A DNA stretch of 47,547 nucleotides from an uncultured Bacilli bacterium (GCA_934130405.1 CAKOXX010000010.1:1-47547), one strand, 5' to 3'. Positions 22,994-31,854 are shown, counted from the stretch's first letter. The notes: generated by a model not told the origin, from the sequence alone. A program made the numbers and translations.

Positions 22994-24772
22994 ATGTTAG
23001 GTGATATCAAAGAGATAGTTGATAGTAACGTTTTTGTTAACTTATCAATTGATATTTCAAAACAAACAAATTTAGTAGATTTACACATAATCTTTGAAGA
23101 TGGTCCAGCTAAAGTTGTAGGACAAATTGTCAGTACAACGCGAACTGTTTTAAAAGCTAATATAGTCGGTGAAATAAAAGATAATATTTTTCTTCCAGGT
23201 GTAAGTAGTAAACCATCTTTTAAATCAATAGTTAGAATCATTAATATGGAAGAGTTAGAGCTTATTTTGGGAAAAACGACTCCGCAAGCTGGAGAAGTGC
23301 TTTTTGGTTATTCTAATATTTATCAAAATTATCCAATTCATGTAAACGTAAATTCTTTCTTCAGTAACCATTTTGCTATTTTAGGTAATAGTGGAGCTGG
23401 TAAAAGTTTTTCTGTATCGAGAATTTTGCAAAACGTTTTTGCTAGTACAACGGCTAGCCCCATCGGAGCCCACGTTTTAATGTTTGATGCTTACGGTGAG
23501 TATACAAGAGCGTTAAAAGATATAGATAAAGTAAACCCTAACATGCACTATACTACCTATACAACTAATACTAATAATGAAGTTAGTGCTCCAATTAATA
23601 TTCCACTTTGGTTGTTAGGAGCAGATGACATAGCATTACTTTTAGACGTAACTTCTACCAATCAAATACCGATTATTGAAAAAGCTTTAAGCCTAGTTCC
23701 AATTTTGACTGGAGAGGAAAAAAACGTTATTAAATATAAAAACGATATCATCGCAAGAGCGGTAGAAGACATTTTATTAAGTGGCTCTCAATCAACCAAA
23801 ATAAGAGACCAAGTAATAGCAGTTCTCACAAAATTCCATACAAGTGATTTATCTCTTGAAAGTCAAATAGTTCAACCAGGTTATACAAGAACTTTAAAGC
23901 AATGTCTTTATATCGATAAAACTGGTAAACTAGTAGAAATGGAAGTGGTTGTTAATTTTGTAAAAGAATTCATTTTACAAGAGGAAGAAGTTACGCCAAA
24001 AACTAATAAAATGATAGCTTATACATTGAAGGACTTAGAAACGGCAATGGATTTTGCCCTAATCAGTGAAGGGATTTTAAAAAGTGATAAAGTTTATGAC
24101 TATGCAAACGTTTTAAGTGTAAGACTTCATAGTTTAGTAAATAGTCCAAATCATGTCTTCTTTGATGCAACTTCTTATATAGATAGAGCAACTTATATAA
24201 ATGATTTATTTACTGATTTAAATGGTAATCATTGTCAAATAGTTAATTTCAATATAAGTTATATTGATGATAGATTAGCTAAAGTAATAACAAAGATGTT
24301 ATCGAAATTAGTATTTGATTATACTGTAGAGAATCCTAATAGAGGAAGTATGCCTTTTCATATAATAATTGAAGAAGCACATCGTTATGTTCAAAAAGAT
24401 ACTGATACAGAAATACTAGGTTATAATATCTTTGATAGAATAACTAAAGAAGGTCGAAAATATGGCACTATCTTAGGACTTATTACACAAAGACCAAGTG
24501 AACTTTCTGATACGGCAATTTCTCAGTGTTCAAACTTTGTTGTTCTAAGAACCTTGCACCCAAAAGATTTACAATATATTAAAGAAATGGTTCCAAATGT
24601 TTCGGCTGAAATAGTAGAAGAACTTAAAAACTTAAAACCAGGTAATTGTATTGCCTTCGGAAATGCTTTCAAAGTTCCAACTAGTATGTACTTTGAAAAA
24701 GCTGATCCAGAACCACTTTCTAATAACGTTGATATCAGTAAAGTATGGTATCAAGCAGGAAATATAATATAG
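22994..24772 (+). CDS. HerA/DUF87-type ATPase
   Basis: A 592-aa P-loop ATPase of the HerA/FtsK superfamily. A beta-barrel HAS-like domain (residues 1-110) precedes Walker A ILGNSGAGKSF, the strand VLMFDAYGEY, Walker B HIIIEEAHRYV, and the sensor/arginine region GRKYGTILGLITQRPSELS. HerA forms hexameric DNA pumps, usually with the nuclease NurA. No nurA is seen nearby, so it may act alone or with an unlinked partner. The 3' end overlaps the convergent rhomboid gene by 22 bases. Confidence 0.85.
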   Translation: MLGDIKEIVDSNVFVNLSIDISKQTNLVDLHIIFEDGPAKVVGQIVSTTRTVLKANIVGEIKDNIFLPGVSSKPSFKSIVRIINMEELELILGKTTPQAGEVLFGYSNIYQNYPIHVNVNSFFSNHFAILGNSGAGKSFSVSRILQNVFASTTASPIGAHVLMFDAYGEYTRALKDIDKVNPNMHYTTYTTNTNNEVSAPINIPLWLLGADDIALLLDVTSTNQIPIIEKALSLVPILTGEEKNVIKYKNDIIARAVEDILLSGSQSTKIRDQVIAVLTKFHTSDLSLESQIVQPGYTRTLKQCLYIDKTGKLVEMEVVVNFVKEFILQEEEVTPKTNKMIAYTLKDLETAMDFALISEGILKSDKVYDYANVLSVRLHSLVNSPNHVFFDATSYIDRATYINDLFTDLNGNHCQIVNFNISYIDDRLAKVITKMLSKLVFDYTVENPNRGSMPFHIIIEEAHRYVQKDTDTEILGYNIFDRITKEGRKYGTILGLITQRPSELSDTAISQCSNFVVLRTLHPKDLQYIKEMVPNVSAEIVEELKNLKPGNCIAFGNAFKVPTSMYFEKADPEPLSNNVDISKVWYQAGNII

Positions 24773-25311
24773 CCAAAAACGAATCCAGCAATAGCACCAA
24801 TGAAATGACTACCATGCGAAATAGAATCTTTTTTTCCAAAAAATTTAATTTCATCAATTACATAAAAAATACAGATTAGAATAAAAGTTAAAGGAATCTT
24901 ATTAAGTGAAAAATTAGCAAAAGAAGAAAGAACTATCAACATAAAAGTAATACCACTAGCTCCTAGAATTTTATTTCTAGTAAAGATAGAATTGACAATT
25001 CCAATTATTAAAGAAGTAGTAGCTATCATTATTAACAAATTAATGCTTCCATATTTTTCTTCAATCATCGGACCAATCAGCAAAATATAAAGAAAATTAT
25101 GTGTAAAGTGTTGCCAGTTTGCATGACCAAATATATGAGTTATCAATCTTAGATAAGTTAAAGGATTAAAAGGATTACTTCGATAAGTAGAAAATAATAA
25201 ATCATTACTTTTTCCTTTTGTTAATCTATTCAAAATAAGAACAAGTAAAGAAATAAAGAAAAATGATAAAATAATTATTGAGTTATATTCTAAATAGTTA
25301 AAGACTTTCAT
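24751..25311 (-). CDS. Rhomboid-family intramembrane serine protease
   Basis: A 186-aa membrane protein with six helices. HIFGHANWQHFTHNFLYILLIGP is the H-x-x-x-N region, ILGASGITF holds the catalytic Ser (G-x-S-G), and SHGSHFIGAIAGFVFGY holds the catalytic His. All the catalytic features are present, so it should cleave membrane-protein helices. ATG 25311 has GAGGTG upstream and is preferred over an earlier in-frame start at 25332. Its substrate is unknown. Small rhomboids of this kind are common in Firmicutes. Confidence 0.88.
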   Translation of the reverse strand: MKVFNYLEYNSIIILSFFFISLLVLILNRLTKGKSNDLLFSTYRSNPFNPLTYLRLITHIFGHANWQHFTHNFLYILLIGPMIEEKYGSINLLIMIATTSLIIGIVNSIFTRNKILGASGITFMLIVLSSFANFSLNKIPLTFILICIFYVIDEIKFFGKKDSISHGSHFIGAIAGFVFGYIIFPA

Positions 25312-25435
25312 TATTAACACCTCAATTACCATTATACAAAAATTGTGTGTTTCAGGCTAGGTGCCTAAAAAAGTCTTTTCCTTTTTAGAAAAGTATGTTA
25401 TTATAAATAGTAGTTAAGGTAGGAGGTTAAGCAAT

Positions 25436-25867
25436 ATGGCTTTCAACGATAAATTAAAAAAATTAATGGGTCAAGATGGATCAGATTCAAGTGAAGAAAT
25501 TAAAGAGGAGGAATATTACAAAGTGTCAAGAGAAGAATATGAAGACGATAATGGTGTAGCTGGCAGCAAAATGATGTTACTTGAGCCACGCGCTTATTCA
25601 GAATCACAACAAATAGCAGATCATTTGAAAAATCGTAATGCAGTTGTTGTTAATTTAAAACGAGTAACTCCAGATCAAGGAAAAAGAATAGTAGACTTTT
25701 TATCAGGTACACTTTATGCTATCGGTGGAGATTTACAAAAGTTAGGTGGAGGAATATTCCTTTGTACACCAAATAATGTAAATGTTGAAGGAAAAATCAG
25801 CGACGATGCACCAGCTAAAACAACAAAGAAAAGTAAAAACGAAGAAGACGACGAATTTGACTGGTAA
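25436..25867 (+). CDS. sepF: Cell division protein SepF
   Basis: A 143-aa protein. An N-terminal amphipathic helix (MAFNDKLKKLMGQ) would bind the membrane, an acidic linker follows, and the SepF core runs from MLLEPRAYSESQQIADHL to GGIFLCTPNNV (with RVTPDQGKRIVDFLSGTLYAIGG). SepF polymerises, anchors FtsZ and shapes the septum. The gene is first in a run with divIVA and relQ, like the ylm division cluster of other Firmicutes, but without ylmE, ylmG or ylmH between. The ribosome site is TAGGAGG. Confidence 0.93.
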   Translation: MAFNDKLKKLMGQDGSDSSEEIKEEEYYKVSREEYEDDNGVAGSKMMLLEPRAYSESQQIADHLKNRNAVVVNLKRVTPDQGKRIVDFLSGTLYAIGGDLQKLGGGIFLCTPNNVNVEGKISDDAPAKTTKKSKNEEDDEFDW

Positions 25868-25898
25868 TTAATAATCAACCTAAAAAAGTGGTGTAAAG

Positions 25899-26333
25899 AT
25901 GGAAAAGTTTCATTATGAGACGAACGGTTATAATAAAGAAGAAGTAAATGACTTTATTAAAAAAGTTATTAGTGAAACCGAGGGTATTGTTACTAAGTGT
26001 GAAGAACAAAAAAATAAAATAAAAGTTTTAGAAGAACAGTTAAGAACATATCATAGAGTAGAAGCAACTCTTAAACAATCGTTAATAAATGCTGAAAAAA
26101 CTAGTGATGATATAAAGAATGGTGCTACTGAAAAAGCAAATATTATAATAAGTGATGCTAAGAATGATGCTTCACGTATTATTAATGATGCACTTTTAAG
26201 AGCAGAAAAGATAGACCAGCAGACAGATATTTTGGAAAGAAATATTAAAATATTTAAAAGAAAATTAAAGATTATTGTAGAACAACAATTAGCAGTAGTG
26301 GAAGAAATTGAAGTTTTAGACTTAGAAAAATAA
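25899..26333 (+). CDS. divIVA: DivIVA-domain protein
   Basis: A 144-aa coiled-coil protein. The N-terminal YNKEEVNDFIKKV follows the membrane-curvature binding start of DivIVA (F-x-x-x-x-x-GYNxxEVDxFL); a long coiled coil follows from residue 30 onward. It would mark the poles and septum. It is shorter than Bacillus DivIVA (164) and close to the length of GpsB-like relatives. It follows sepF by 31 bases and shares its transcript. Confidence 0.85.
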   Translation: MEKFHYETNGYNKEEVNDFIKKVISETEGIVTKCEEQKNKIKVLEEQLRTYHRVEATLKQSLINAEKTSDDIKNGATEKANIIISDAKNDASRIINDALLRAEKIDQQTDILERNIKIFKRKLKIIVEQQLAVVEEIEVLDLEK

Positions 26334-26366
26334 TAAGTCTATTTTTTGCTAGAAAGGAGAATTTTT

Positions 26367-26996
26367 TTGGAAGAGTTAACTGAAGATTATGAAGAGTTGC
26401 TATTGAAATATAACGCAGCTTTAAAAACACTTGAGACACAGATAGCTATTTTGATTCAAGATTATGAATTTAAAAATCATTACAATCCTGTTGAACATGT
26501 TAAAAGCAGAATTAAAAGTTATGACAGTATTGTAAATAAATTAAAGAGTAGAGATTATGATGTTACCGTTGAAAATATTGAAAACCATATTCATGATGTA
26601 GTAGGTCTTAGAATTGTATGTTCCTTTTTATCTGACGTATATGCAATAGTTAAATTGTTAGAAGATAGTGATCAAATAACAGTTCATACGAAAAAAGATT
26701 ATATTTCTAATCCTAAAGATAGTGGTTATTCTAGTTATCATCTTTTGGTATATGTCCCTGTTTACCTAATAGATGGAGTAGAGATGGTAGAAGCAGAAAT
26801 TCAAATTAGAACAGTTGCTATGGATTTTTGGGCTAGTTTAGACCATAAAATAAGATATAAATTCAAAGGCGATATACCTAATGAAATACAAGAAAATATG
26901 TATAAATGTGCTTTGGATATTAATGATTTAGATCAAAAAATGGTGGATATGAATAATCAAATGCGAACTATCATTGAAGATCAAGAAATCATATAG
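26367..26996 (+). CDS. relQ: Small alarmone synthetase RelQ-type (GTP pyrophosphokinase)
   Basis: A 209-aa (p)ppGpp synthetase without hydrolase or regulatory domains. The synthetase core has HVKSRIKSYDSIVNKL, DVVGLRIVCSF, DSGYSSYHLLVYVP and EAEIQIRTVAMDFWASLDHKIRYK, the last being the RelQ/RelP signature. It makes pppGpp/ppGpp in response to wall or other stress. TTG at 26367 is chosen because AAAGGAG (26353-26359) sits correctly; the in-frame TTG at 26346 lies before that ribosome site. It follows divIVA by 33 bases. Confidence 0.92.
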   Translation: MEELTEDYEELLLKYNAALKTLETQIAILIQDYEFKNHYNPVEHVKSRIKSYDSIVNKLKSRDYDVTVENIENHIHDVVGLRIVCSFLSDVYAIVKLLEDSDQITVHTKKDYISNPKDSGYSSYHLLVYVPVYLIDGVEMVEAEIQIRTVAMDFWASLDHKIRYKFKGDIPNEIQENMYKCALDINDLDQKMVDMNNQMRTIIEDQEII

Positions 26997-27002
26997 ATAT
27001 AA

Positions 27003-27030
27003 AAAAGGAACCAAACTAAAGGCTCCTTTT
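27003..27030. terminator. Bidirectional terminator between relQ and hsp20
   Basis: AAAAGGAnCC (27003-27012) and GGnTCCTTTT (27021-27030) with one mismatch; A- and T-tracts on both sides serve the two converging genes. Confidence 0.75.
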
Positions 27031-27035
27031 AATTA

Positions 27036-27428
27036 TTATTTAATATCAATAAGTTTTCTATTTTTATTTTCATCAATTTTTGGAACAGCAATATGTAAAG
27101 TACCATTATCATAAGAGGCTTCAATATTTTCTTCATCTACGTCTCCTAGATAGAAACTACGTGAGTATTTTCCATAGATTCTTTCACGACGAATATATTT
27201 TTTCTTTTCATCTTTTTCTTCTTCTTCGTGTTTCTTTTCAGCACTAACAATTAAGTTTCCTTTATTACATTCTACTTTAATTTCATCTTTTTTGAATCCA
27301 GGTAGGTCCATGTCAACGTGATAGGTATTTTCTTTTTCATAAATATCACATTTCATTTTAGCTCCTTCTTCTTCAAATAAATCATCTAATGCGTTATCAA
27401 AATAAAATCTTCTTGGTAACATAATCAT
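27036..27428 (-). CDS. Small heat shock protein Hsp20
   Basis: A 130-aa alpha-crystallin-type holdase. The core runs from MKCDIYEKENTYHVDMDLPGF to the closing NGTLHIAVPKI (GTLxIxxP motif); an EEEEKDEKKK stretch is in the loop before ERIYGKYSRSF, and a short tail follows. GTG 27431, ATG 27428 and ATG 27422 are all in frame; AAAGGA spacing favours ATG 27428. It is transcribed from a CIRCE-controlled promoter, whereas many Firmicutes use CtsR or SigB here. Confidence 0.92.
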   Translation of the reverse strand: MIMLPRRFYFDNALDDLFEEEGAKMKCDIYEKENTYHVDMDLPGFKKDEIKVECNKGNLIVSAEKKHEEEEKDEKKKYIRRERIYGKYSRSFYLGDVDEENIEASYDNGTLHIAVPKIDENKNRKLIDIK

Positions 27429-27448
27429 CACTTTCCTTTCACAATTAT

Positions 27449-27490
27449 ATTATAACACTATTATTAGCAGTTGTCAAGTAAGAGTGCTAA
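27449..27490 (-). promoter_or_regulatory. hsp20 promoter with CIRCE (HrcA) operator
   Basis: On the minus strand TTAGCACTC (27490-27482), nine bases, then AACTGCTAA (27472-27464), which matches the consensus second half at 7 of 9. TTGACA (27477-27472) lies inside it and TATAAT (27454-27449) follows after 17 bases. The geometry is the same as at htpG. Confidence 0.85.
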
Positions 27491-27617
27491 GAAATGACAA
27501 AAAACTTTCAAATATTTTTGTTATTTTAATAAAAAATAGCTTATTTACTCAAAAAAAATTAAAAAATCTCTTGCTATAATTCTATAATTTTGATAAAATA
27601 ACCTTGTTACTTGAAAT

Positions 27618-27694
27618 GGCGGCGTTGGTGAAGTGGTTAACACGCTGGTTTGTGGCACCAGTATGCATGAGTTCGATCCTCATACGCCGCCCCA
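27618..27694 (+). tRNA. tRNA-His (anticodon GTG)
   Basis: The encoded extra G(-1) pairs with discriminator C, as is specific for tRNA-His. The acceptor GCGGCGT/ACGCCGC, anticodon loop TTGTGGC (GTG), T-loop GTTCGATC and encoded CCA are all present. Confidence 0.95.
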
Positions 27695-27732
27695 TAATAG
27701 AATTTAAATCAATGTTTAATTGGTTTACATAT

Positions 27733-27765
27733 AGTTCAGAATATTTTACGTTCTGGACTTTTTAT
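27733..27765 (+). terminator. tRNA-His terminator
   Basis: AGTTCAGAA (27733-27741) pairs with TTCTGGACT (27751-27759), one G-U pair, then a T-tract. Confidence 0.7.
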
Positions 27766-27853
27766 TTTGTAAAATATTAAATTGTTGTTTTATCATTGAT
27801 GATGCCGACATTATAGACAAAGACGTAGTAATATTATTTGATAAAAAATGTAT

Positions 27854-27879
27854 AAAAAAACTAGCTATCTCTAGCTAGT
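27854..27879 (-). terminator. tRNA-Ala terminator
   Basis: On the minus strand ACTAGCT (27879-27873) pairs with AGCTAGT (27866-27860), followed by seven T (27860-27854). Confidence 0.8.
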
Positions 27880-27891
27880 GAATGTTAATTA

Positions 27892-27967
27892 TGGTGGAGA
27901 ATAGGAGGATCGAACTCCTGACCTTCTGCGTGCAAAGCAGACGCTCTCCCAGCTGAGCTAATTCCCC
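27892..27967 (-). tRNA. tRNA-Ala (anticodon TGC)
   Basis: On the minus strand it begins GGGGAAT with TTAGCTCAGCTGGGAGAGC as the D-arm. The anticodon loop TTTGCAC gives TGC; the T-loop GTTCGATC and encoded CCA are present. It is 76 nt. Confidence 0.95.
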
Positions 27968-27981
27968 GTAACAACACATTA

Positions 27982-28011
27982 AATATACCATATATCTTAG
28001 AGTGGTGTCAA
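27982..28011 (-). promoter_or_regulatory. tRNA-Ala promoter
   Basis: TTGACA (28011-28006), 18-nt spacer, TATATT (27987-27982) on the minus strand, 14 bases before the tRNA. Confidence 0.7.
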
Positions 28012-28323
28012 CACTTTTTTGAAAAAAATTAATAATTTTGTTATTTTACTATTCACTGATTAGTCATTACTGTAATACAACTATTTCATACTACATAAAC
28101 ATAACTTAAAAACTGTATTCTACTTTTAAATATTTTATCTTTTGTGAGTATTTAAAATGTGTAATAATAGACAATATTCTATGATGATATTTAATGTCTT
28201 TATTTTTAATATCACCGTCATTTAACTATAATATTCATTTATATCAAGTTAACTTTTATGGATATTTTTATCATAAATTCATGAGTTTTAATTACATTAA
28301 TTTACATCTAAAAATATACATGC
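28012..28323. other. AT-rich intergenic stretch without recognisable genes
   Basis: About 310 bases of very AT-rich DNA between the tRNA-Ala promoter and the promoter of the glycosyltransferase. I see no reading frame with a ribosome site, no stable hairpin and no repeat. Confidence 0.5.
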
Positions 28324-28329
28324 TATAAT
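28324..28329 (+). promoter_or_regulatory. Extended -10 element of the glycosyltransferase gene
   Basis: TGcTATAAT (TG at 28321-28322), 26 bases before the ATG. There is no clear -35, which an extended -10 can compensate. Confidence 0.55.
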
Positions 28330-28354
28330 TTTCTTAAGGAGAAGGGATGGTATT

Positions 28355-29368
28355 ATGAAAGTTTTACTATACGCTGGCGGATTAAAAGTAATAGGAGTAA
28401 GTGGTTTAGGAAAAGCAATTCTTCATCAAGAAAAAGCCTTAACTGATGCAAAAGTGGAGTTTACAAGAGATGAAAAAGCTACTGATTATGATATAGCACA
28501 CATAAATACCTATTTTTTAAAATCCTATTTTTTAGCTAAAAAACTTAAGAGAAAAGGCATAAAGATAGTTTATCACGCTCATTCTACAGAAGAAGATTAT
28601 AAAGATGGCTTTATTGGTGGGCATTTAACAAGTAAACTATTTAAATGGTGGATAGTAAAATGCTATCGTTTAGGTGATATAATCGTTACCCCGACAGTTT
28701 ATTCCAAAAAAATATTGGAAGGATATAAAGGATTAAAAGGTAAAAAAATAGTAGCAATCTCCAATGGACTAGAACTAGACTTTTTTAAACCAAATGAAAA
28801 GTATCGCAAGACATTTCGTGAAAGATATGGCTATACCGATGAAGACAAAGTAATAGTAGGTATTGGTATTTATAGTAGAAGAAAAGGAATAGTCGATTTT
28901 GTCGAAGTAGCTAAACGCCTTCCAGAATATAAATTTATTTGGTTTGGATCAAGTCCTTTAGCAGCTGCTACTCCAGATGCAAGAAAAGCCGCCGAAACAA
29001 AACTTCCTAACCTTACCTTTGCAGGACATGTTGATCAGAAATTCATAAGAGAAGCGCTAGGTGGTTGTGACTTGTTCTTATTTCCAACTCTAGAAGAAAC
29101 AGAAGGAATTCCGATTATAGAAGCTTGTGCCATGGGAACTCCAATACTAGTAAGAGATATAGAAATATTTAAAGACTGGTTTAAAGAAAATGAAGATGTT
29201 TATAAAGCCAGAAATGTAGCTGAATTTGTTTCTAAAACTAAACAAATTGTAGAAAAAGAATTACCATCTCTAGCCGAAAATGAAAAGAAAAAAGCCAAAG
29301 AAAAAGACATAAGAACAGTTGGTAAACAATTAAAAGAAGTTTATACCGAAGTGTTAAAACAAAAATAA
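28355..29368 (+). CDS. GT4 glycosyltransferase, probably diacylglycerol glucosyltransferase-like
   Basis: A 337-aa GT-B enzyme. The N-terminal GVSGLGKAILHQEKAL is the acceptor-side loop of GT4 enzymes; VYHAHSTEEDY, IVAISNGLELDFF (donor side) and ETEGIPIIEACAMGTPILV (the E-x7-E nucleotide-sugar motif) follow. The pattern and length resemble Acholeplasma-type monoglucosyldiacylglycerol synthase, which makes membrane glycolipid at the inner leaflet; there are no membrane helices, and basic surface segments (KKLKRKGIK, FKWWIVK) fit peripheral binding. The substrate is inference. It is a single-gene unit with a strong terminator. Confidence 0.8.
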   Translation: MKVLLYAGGLKVIGVSGLGKAILHQEKALTDAKVEFTRDEKATDYDIAHINTYFLKSYFLAKKLKRKGIKIVYHAHSTEEDYKDGFIGGHLTSKLFKWWIVKCYRLGDIIVTPTVYSKKILEGYKGLKGKKIVAISNGLELDFFKPNEKYRKTFRERYGYTDEDKVIVGIGIYSRRKGIVDFVEVAKRLPEYKFIWFGSSPLAAATPDARKAAETKLPNLTFAGHVDQKFIREALGGCDLFLFPTLEETEGIPIIEACAMGTPILVRDIEIFKDWFKENEDVYKARNVAEFVSKTKQIVEKELPSLAENEKKKAKEKDIRTVGKQLKEVYTEVLKQK

Positions 29369-29412
29369 AGACTTTATTCAGTGAGATTAAATCATTGAAT
29401 AAAGTCTTTTTC
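29367..29412. terminator. Strong bidirectional terminator
   Basis: A 14-bp perfect stem (29367-29380 with 29396-29409) followed by T. It also serves the rodA/ftsW-like gene ending at 29423 on the minus strand. Confidence 0.9.
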
Positions 29413-29422
29413 CTTTGAATAA

Positions 29423-30559
29423 TTATAAGCCATAACTATATTTATATTTACCTTTTTCTTCATTAATATTTAAGATAATACCAATTAGTATCATATAAGA
29501 TAATAAGCTACTACCACCATAACTAATAAAAGGAAGTGTGATACCTGTTATTGGTAAAAGACCAATCGTCATACCAATATTTTGAACTTGCTGAAACACT
29601 AACATACCAATGACACCAGCCAAAACAAATTTATCAGTAAGAGAAATCTTCTTCATTGCTAGAACAAATAACTTACCATCAAATAGTACTAACAAAAGTA
29701 AAAGTAAAAACGAACCAAGAAGACCAAAGTTACTAGCAAAAACAGCAAAGATAAAATCTGTTCCAGATTCTGGGAAGTAAATAGGAGTCTTATTATAACC
29801 GTGACCAAATACCCCAGCAGACCCAATCGCTGCTAAAGCATTTTCAAGTTGTAAACCACTACCACTTTTCCAGTCAAATACTCTTTCAAAACGGTAATAT
29901 AAATTATTTCCAAAAATAGAAACAAATAACTTTTCACTAGTAAAATAACAACCAACAACAATACCAACAGCTAAAAGGGCAATACCACCAAGAATTGCGA
30001 ACCATCTAAGTCTAATACCAGAAGCAAATAACATGCAAAGATAAATAATAAAATAAATAATAACAGCACCAGTATCAGGTTCTAAGAAGGTTAAAATACT
30101 AGGAATCAGTACAACGATGAAAGACTTTACTAGAAAAATAAATTCTTCTTTCACCGTCGGGTCAGTATAGTTTGCTCTAAAATTACTAATCATACTACCG
30201 AGAACTAACATCAAACTAATCTTTGTAAATTCACTTGGCTGGAAACTACCAATCTTTGGAATAACAAACCAGCACTTACTATTATTAATCGGTGGAGCGA
30301 ATAACAAAAGACAGAGTAGTAACAAGTTACATAAAGCATAAAAAAACCAAGCATTTCGGTATAAATATTCATTCTTTAACTTGAAAATAATAAAAACTAG
30401 TAAAAAACCAACTAGATACCAAATACATTGCTTTAAAGCAAGATTACCAACATCACTAGATAGATAAGTTAATGCACTATTTATCGTCACAACACTAATA
30501 ATAGCAAAAACAATAATAAAAAATAAAATACTAACATCCAGTTTTTTCTTTCTAAACAT
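29423..30559 (-). CDS. RodA/FtsW/SpoVE-family peptidoglycan polymerase
   Basis: A 378-aa SEDS protein with about ten membrane helices. WFVIPKIGSFQPSEFTKISLML carries the family's Q-P-S-E-x-x-K region, LEPDTGAVIIY the catalytic-region Asp, and NIGMTIGLLPITGITLPFISYGGSSLLS the C-terminal signature. The last motif resembles RodA more than FtsW. SEDS proteins polymerise lipid II with a class B PBP partner, which is not in the window. Start: ATG 30559 with GAGGTG upstream; the earlier TTG 30574 has none. Confidence 0.9.
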   Translation of the reverse strand: MFRKKKLDVSILFFIIVFAIISVVTINSALTYLSSDVGNLALKQCIWYLVGFLLVFIIFKLKNEYLYRNAWFFYALCNLLLLCLLLFAPPINNSKCWFVIPKIGSFQPSEFTKISLMLVLGSMISNFRANYTDPTVKEEFIFLVKSFIVVLIPSILTFLEPDTGAVIIYFIIYLCMLFASGIRLRWFAILGGIALLAVGIVVGCYFTSEKLFVSIFGNNLYYRFERVFDWKSGSGLQLENALAAIGSAGVFGHGYNKTPIYFPESGTDFIFAVFASNFGLLGSFLLLLLLVLFDGKLFVLAMKKISLTDKFVLAGVIGMLVFQQVQNIGMTIGLLPITGITLPFISYGGSSLLSYMILIGIILNINEEKGKYKYSYGL

Positions 30560-30644
30560 ATATTCACCTCTCAAATCATTATTATTATATCAGATATTAG
30601 CAATTTTTATTAACAAAAACATAAAATTAATTAGGAGGTTCTCT

Positions 30645-30983
30645 ATGAATAAAAATCTACCACCAATTTTTAAGATAAGTACTGGAAGTATTCCTACAAA
30701 TAATATTAGTTATTACAAAACAACAACTAATAATCAAGTAAAAGAAATAAAAAAAGAAGTGATATCTGTAAAAGAAGATAGTACCAGTATAGTTGATAAA
30801 ATCAATCAAATATTTAAGACTAGGGGCTATCCATTTAATATACCAGTAACTATTACTTTTGCTGGAAAAACATTAGATACTTATCTTGCAGTTAAAACAA
30901 GTAGTAGTGTTATAACACTAGATAATGAAGTAATACCAATATCAACAATTACATCATTACAAATAAAAAAGAATCATCAATAG
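30645..30983 (+). CDS. Hypothetical protein beside spore-coat genes
   Basis: A 112-aa protein. The first 45 residues are Asn/Thr-rich and probably flexible. The C-terminal 60 residues (IFKTRGYPFNIPVTITFAGKTL, then LAVKTSSSVITLDNEVIPI) are beta-rich, like a small barrel of the SH3/LSM size. TTAGGAGG precedes the ATG. It converges, with only 13 bases between, on two CotZ-family genes. A spore-related role is suggested only by position. The family is not recognised. Confidence 0.6.
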   Translation: MNKNLPPIFKISTGSIPTNNISYYKTTTNNQVKEIKKEVISVKEDSTSIVDKINQIFKTRGYPFNIPVTITFAGKTLDTYLAVKTSSSVITLDNEVIPISTITSLQIKKNHQ

Positions 30984-30996
30984 ATGAAACTTTTTT

Positions 30997-31410
30997 TTAA
31001 ACTCCACTTACAAAAGTATCTGCTAAACACTTAATTGCTGAAACACAATCTAGATTAATGGTAAAAAAGGAACTAGTTGCTACATAAGGTTCATCCGTAG
31101 TAGTGACAGGATTAGGAGCAAGTACTCTACAAGTACAACAATTACCATCCATATTTTCAACTCTAAAGACACTTGATGTTCCACTAGTACCATCTAAGGT
31201 GTAAGGAAATGTCCATAAAGTTCCATTCATACAGTTATATAAATTGATTGGTCTAGTGTTATAACAAACAAGACTAGGAGTAGGTCCAAGATATGGTTTA
31301 TCACAGCCACCGTCTTCTAGACAAGTTTCCTTTTTCTCCTGCAAGCAAAGAATAGTGTCTAAAATATTAGTTAAGCAGTTTCTTTTTGATTCATCTTGAT
31401 TTGAACACAT
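30997..31410 (-). CDS. CotY/CotZ/ExsY-family spore coat protein (copy 2)
   Basis: A 137-aa Cys-rich protein with 12 Cys. SVFRVENMDGNCCTCRVL and FFTINLDCVSAIKCLAD are the hallmarks of the CotZ/CotY/ExsY family, which self-assembles into the cysteine-cross-linked outer coat, crust or exosporium. It follows the paralogue at 31428 by 17 bases and shares its transcript. The two copies keep VCYNTRP/ICYNTRP and FRVE, but differ in the N-terminus. GAAAGGAAAG precedes the ATG. Confidence 0.85.
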   Translation of the reverse strand: MCSNQDESKRNCLTNILDTILCLQEKKETCLEDGGCDKPYLGPTPSLVCYNTRPINLYNCMNGTLWTFPYTLDGTSGTSSVFRVENMDGNCCTCRVLAPNPVTTTDEPYVATSSFFTINLDCVSAIKCLADTFVSGV

Positions 31411-31427
31411 AATATCTTTCCTTTCTT

Positions 31428-31832
31428 TTATAAACTATCAATGATAATATCAGCAAGACAGCTAATGACACAAATACAGTCTAGATTAATTGTAATAAAT
31501 TGATTTGTTGCAAGATAGCTTCTTGTTGGGTCACTCTGATCTGGATTGGCTTCTAGAATACGACATTTAACACAGCAACCATCGACTCTTTCTACTCTAA
31601 AGACACTTGATGTTCTAGTTTCTCCTCCTACTTGATAACTAGCTGTAAATATATTACCATTACAAGTATAAAAAGTTACTGGTCTTGTATTATAACAAAT
31701 GATAGTAGGGCTTCCTCCTAAAAATGGTCTAGTACAAGATTCATCACTACAAAGTTCTCCACAAGAATTCTTTTGCAAAATATCAATTACTTTAAGTAAC
31801 TTTGAAAAGCAACAGTTTTCCTTTGCATTCAT
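31428..31832 (-). CDS. CotY/CotZ/ExsY-family spore coat protein (copy 1)
   Basis: A 134-aa, Cys-rich protein: SVFRVERVDGCCVKCRILEAN and QFITINLDCICVISCLAD closely follow Bacillus CotZ/ExsY. It is first in a two-gene coat operon. GTG 31841 is in frame, but AGAGGTGG spacing favours ATG 31832. Upstream, on the minus strand, lies the promoter-like element shared with the cotD-like gene. Production late in sporulation is expected from the family. Confidence 0.87.
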   Translation of the reverse strand: MNAKENCCFSKLLKVIDILQKNSCGELCSDESCTRPFLGGSPTIICYNTRPVTFYTCNGNIFTASYQVGGETRTSSVFRVERVDGCCVKCRILEANPDQSDPTRSYLATNQFITINLDCICVISCLADIIIDSL

Positions 31833-31854
31833 TTTATCCACCTCTTATCTATTA

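Noticed and set aside
24751..24772. 22-base overlap of the HerA-like and rhomboid genes as a sign of error
   Set aside because: Both reading frames keep intact C-termini; short convergent overlaps are common in compact genomes.
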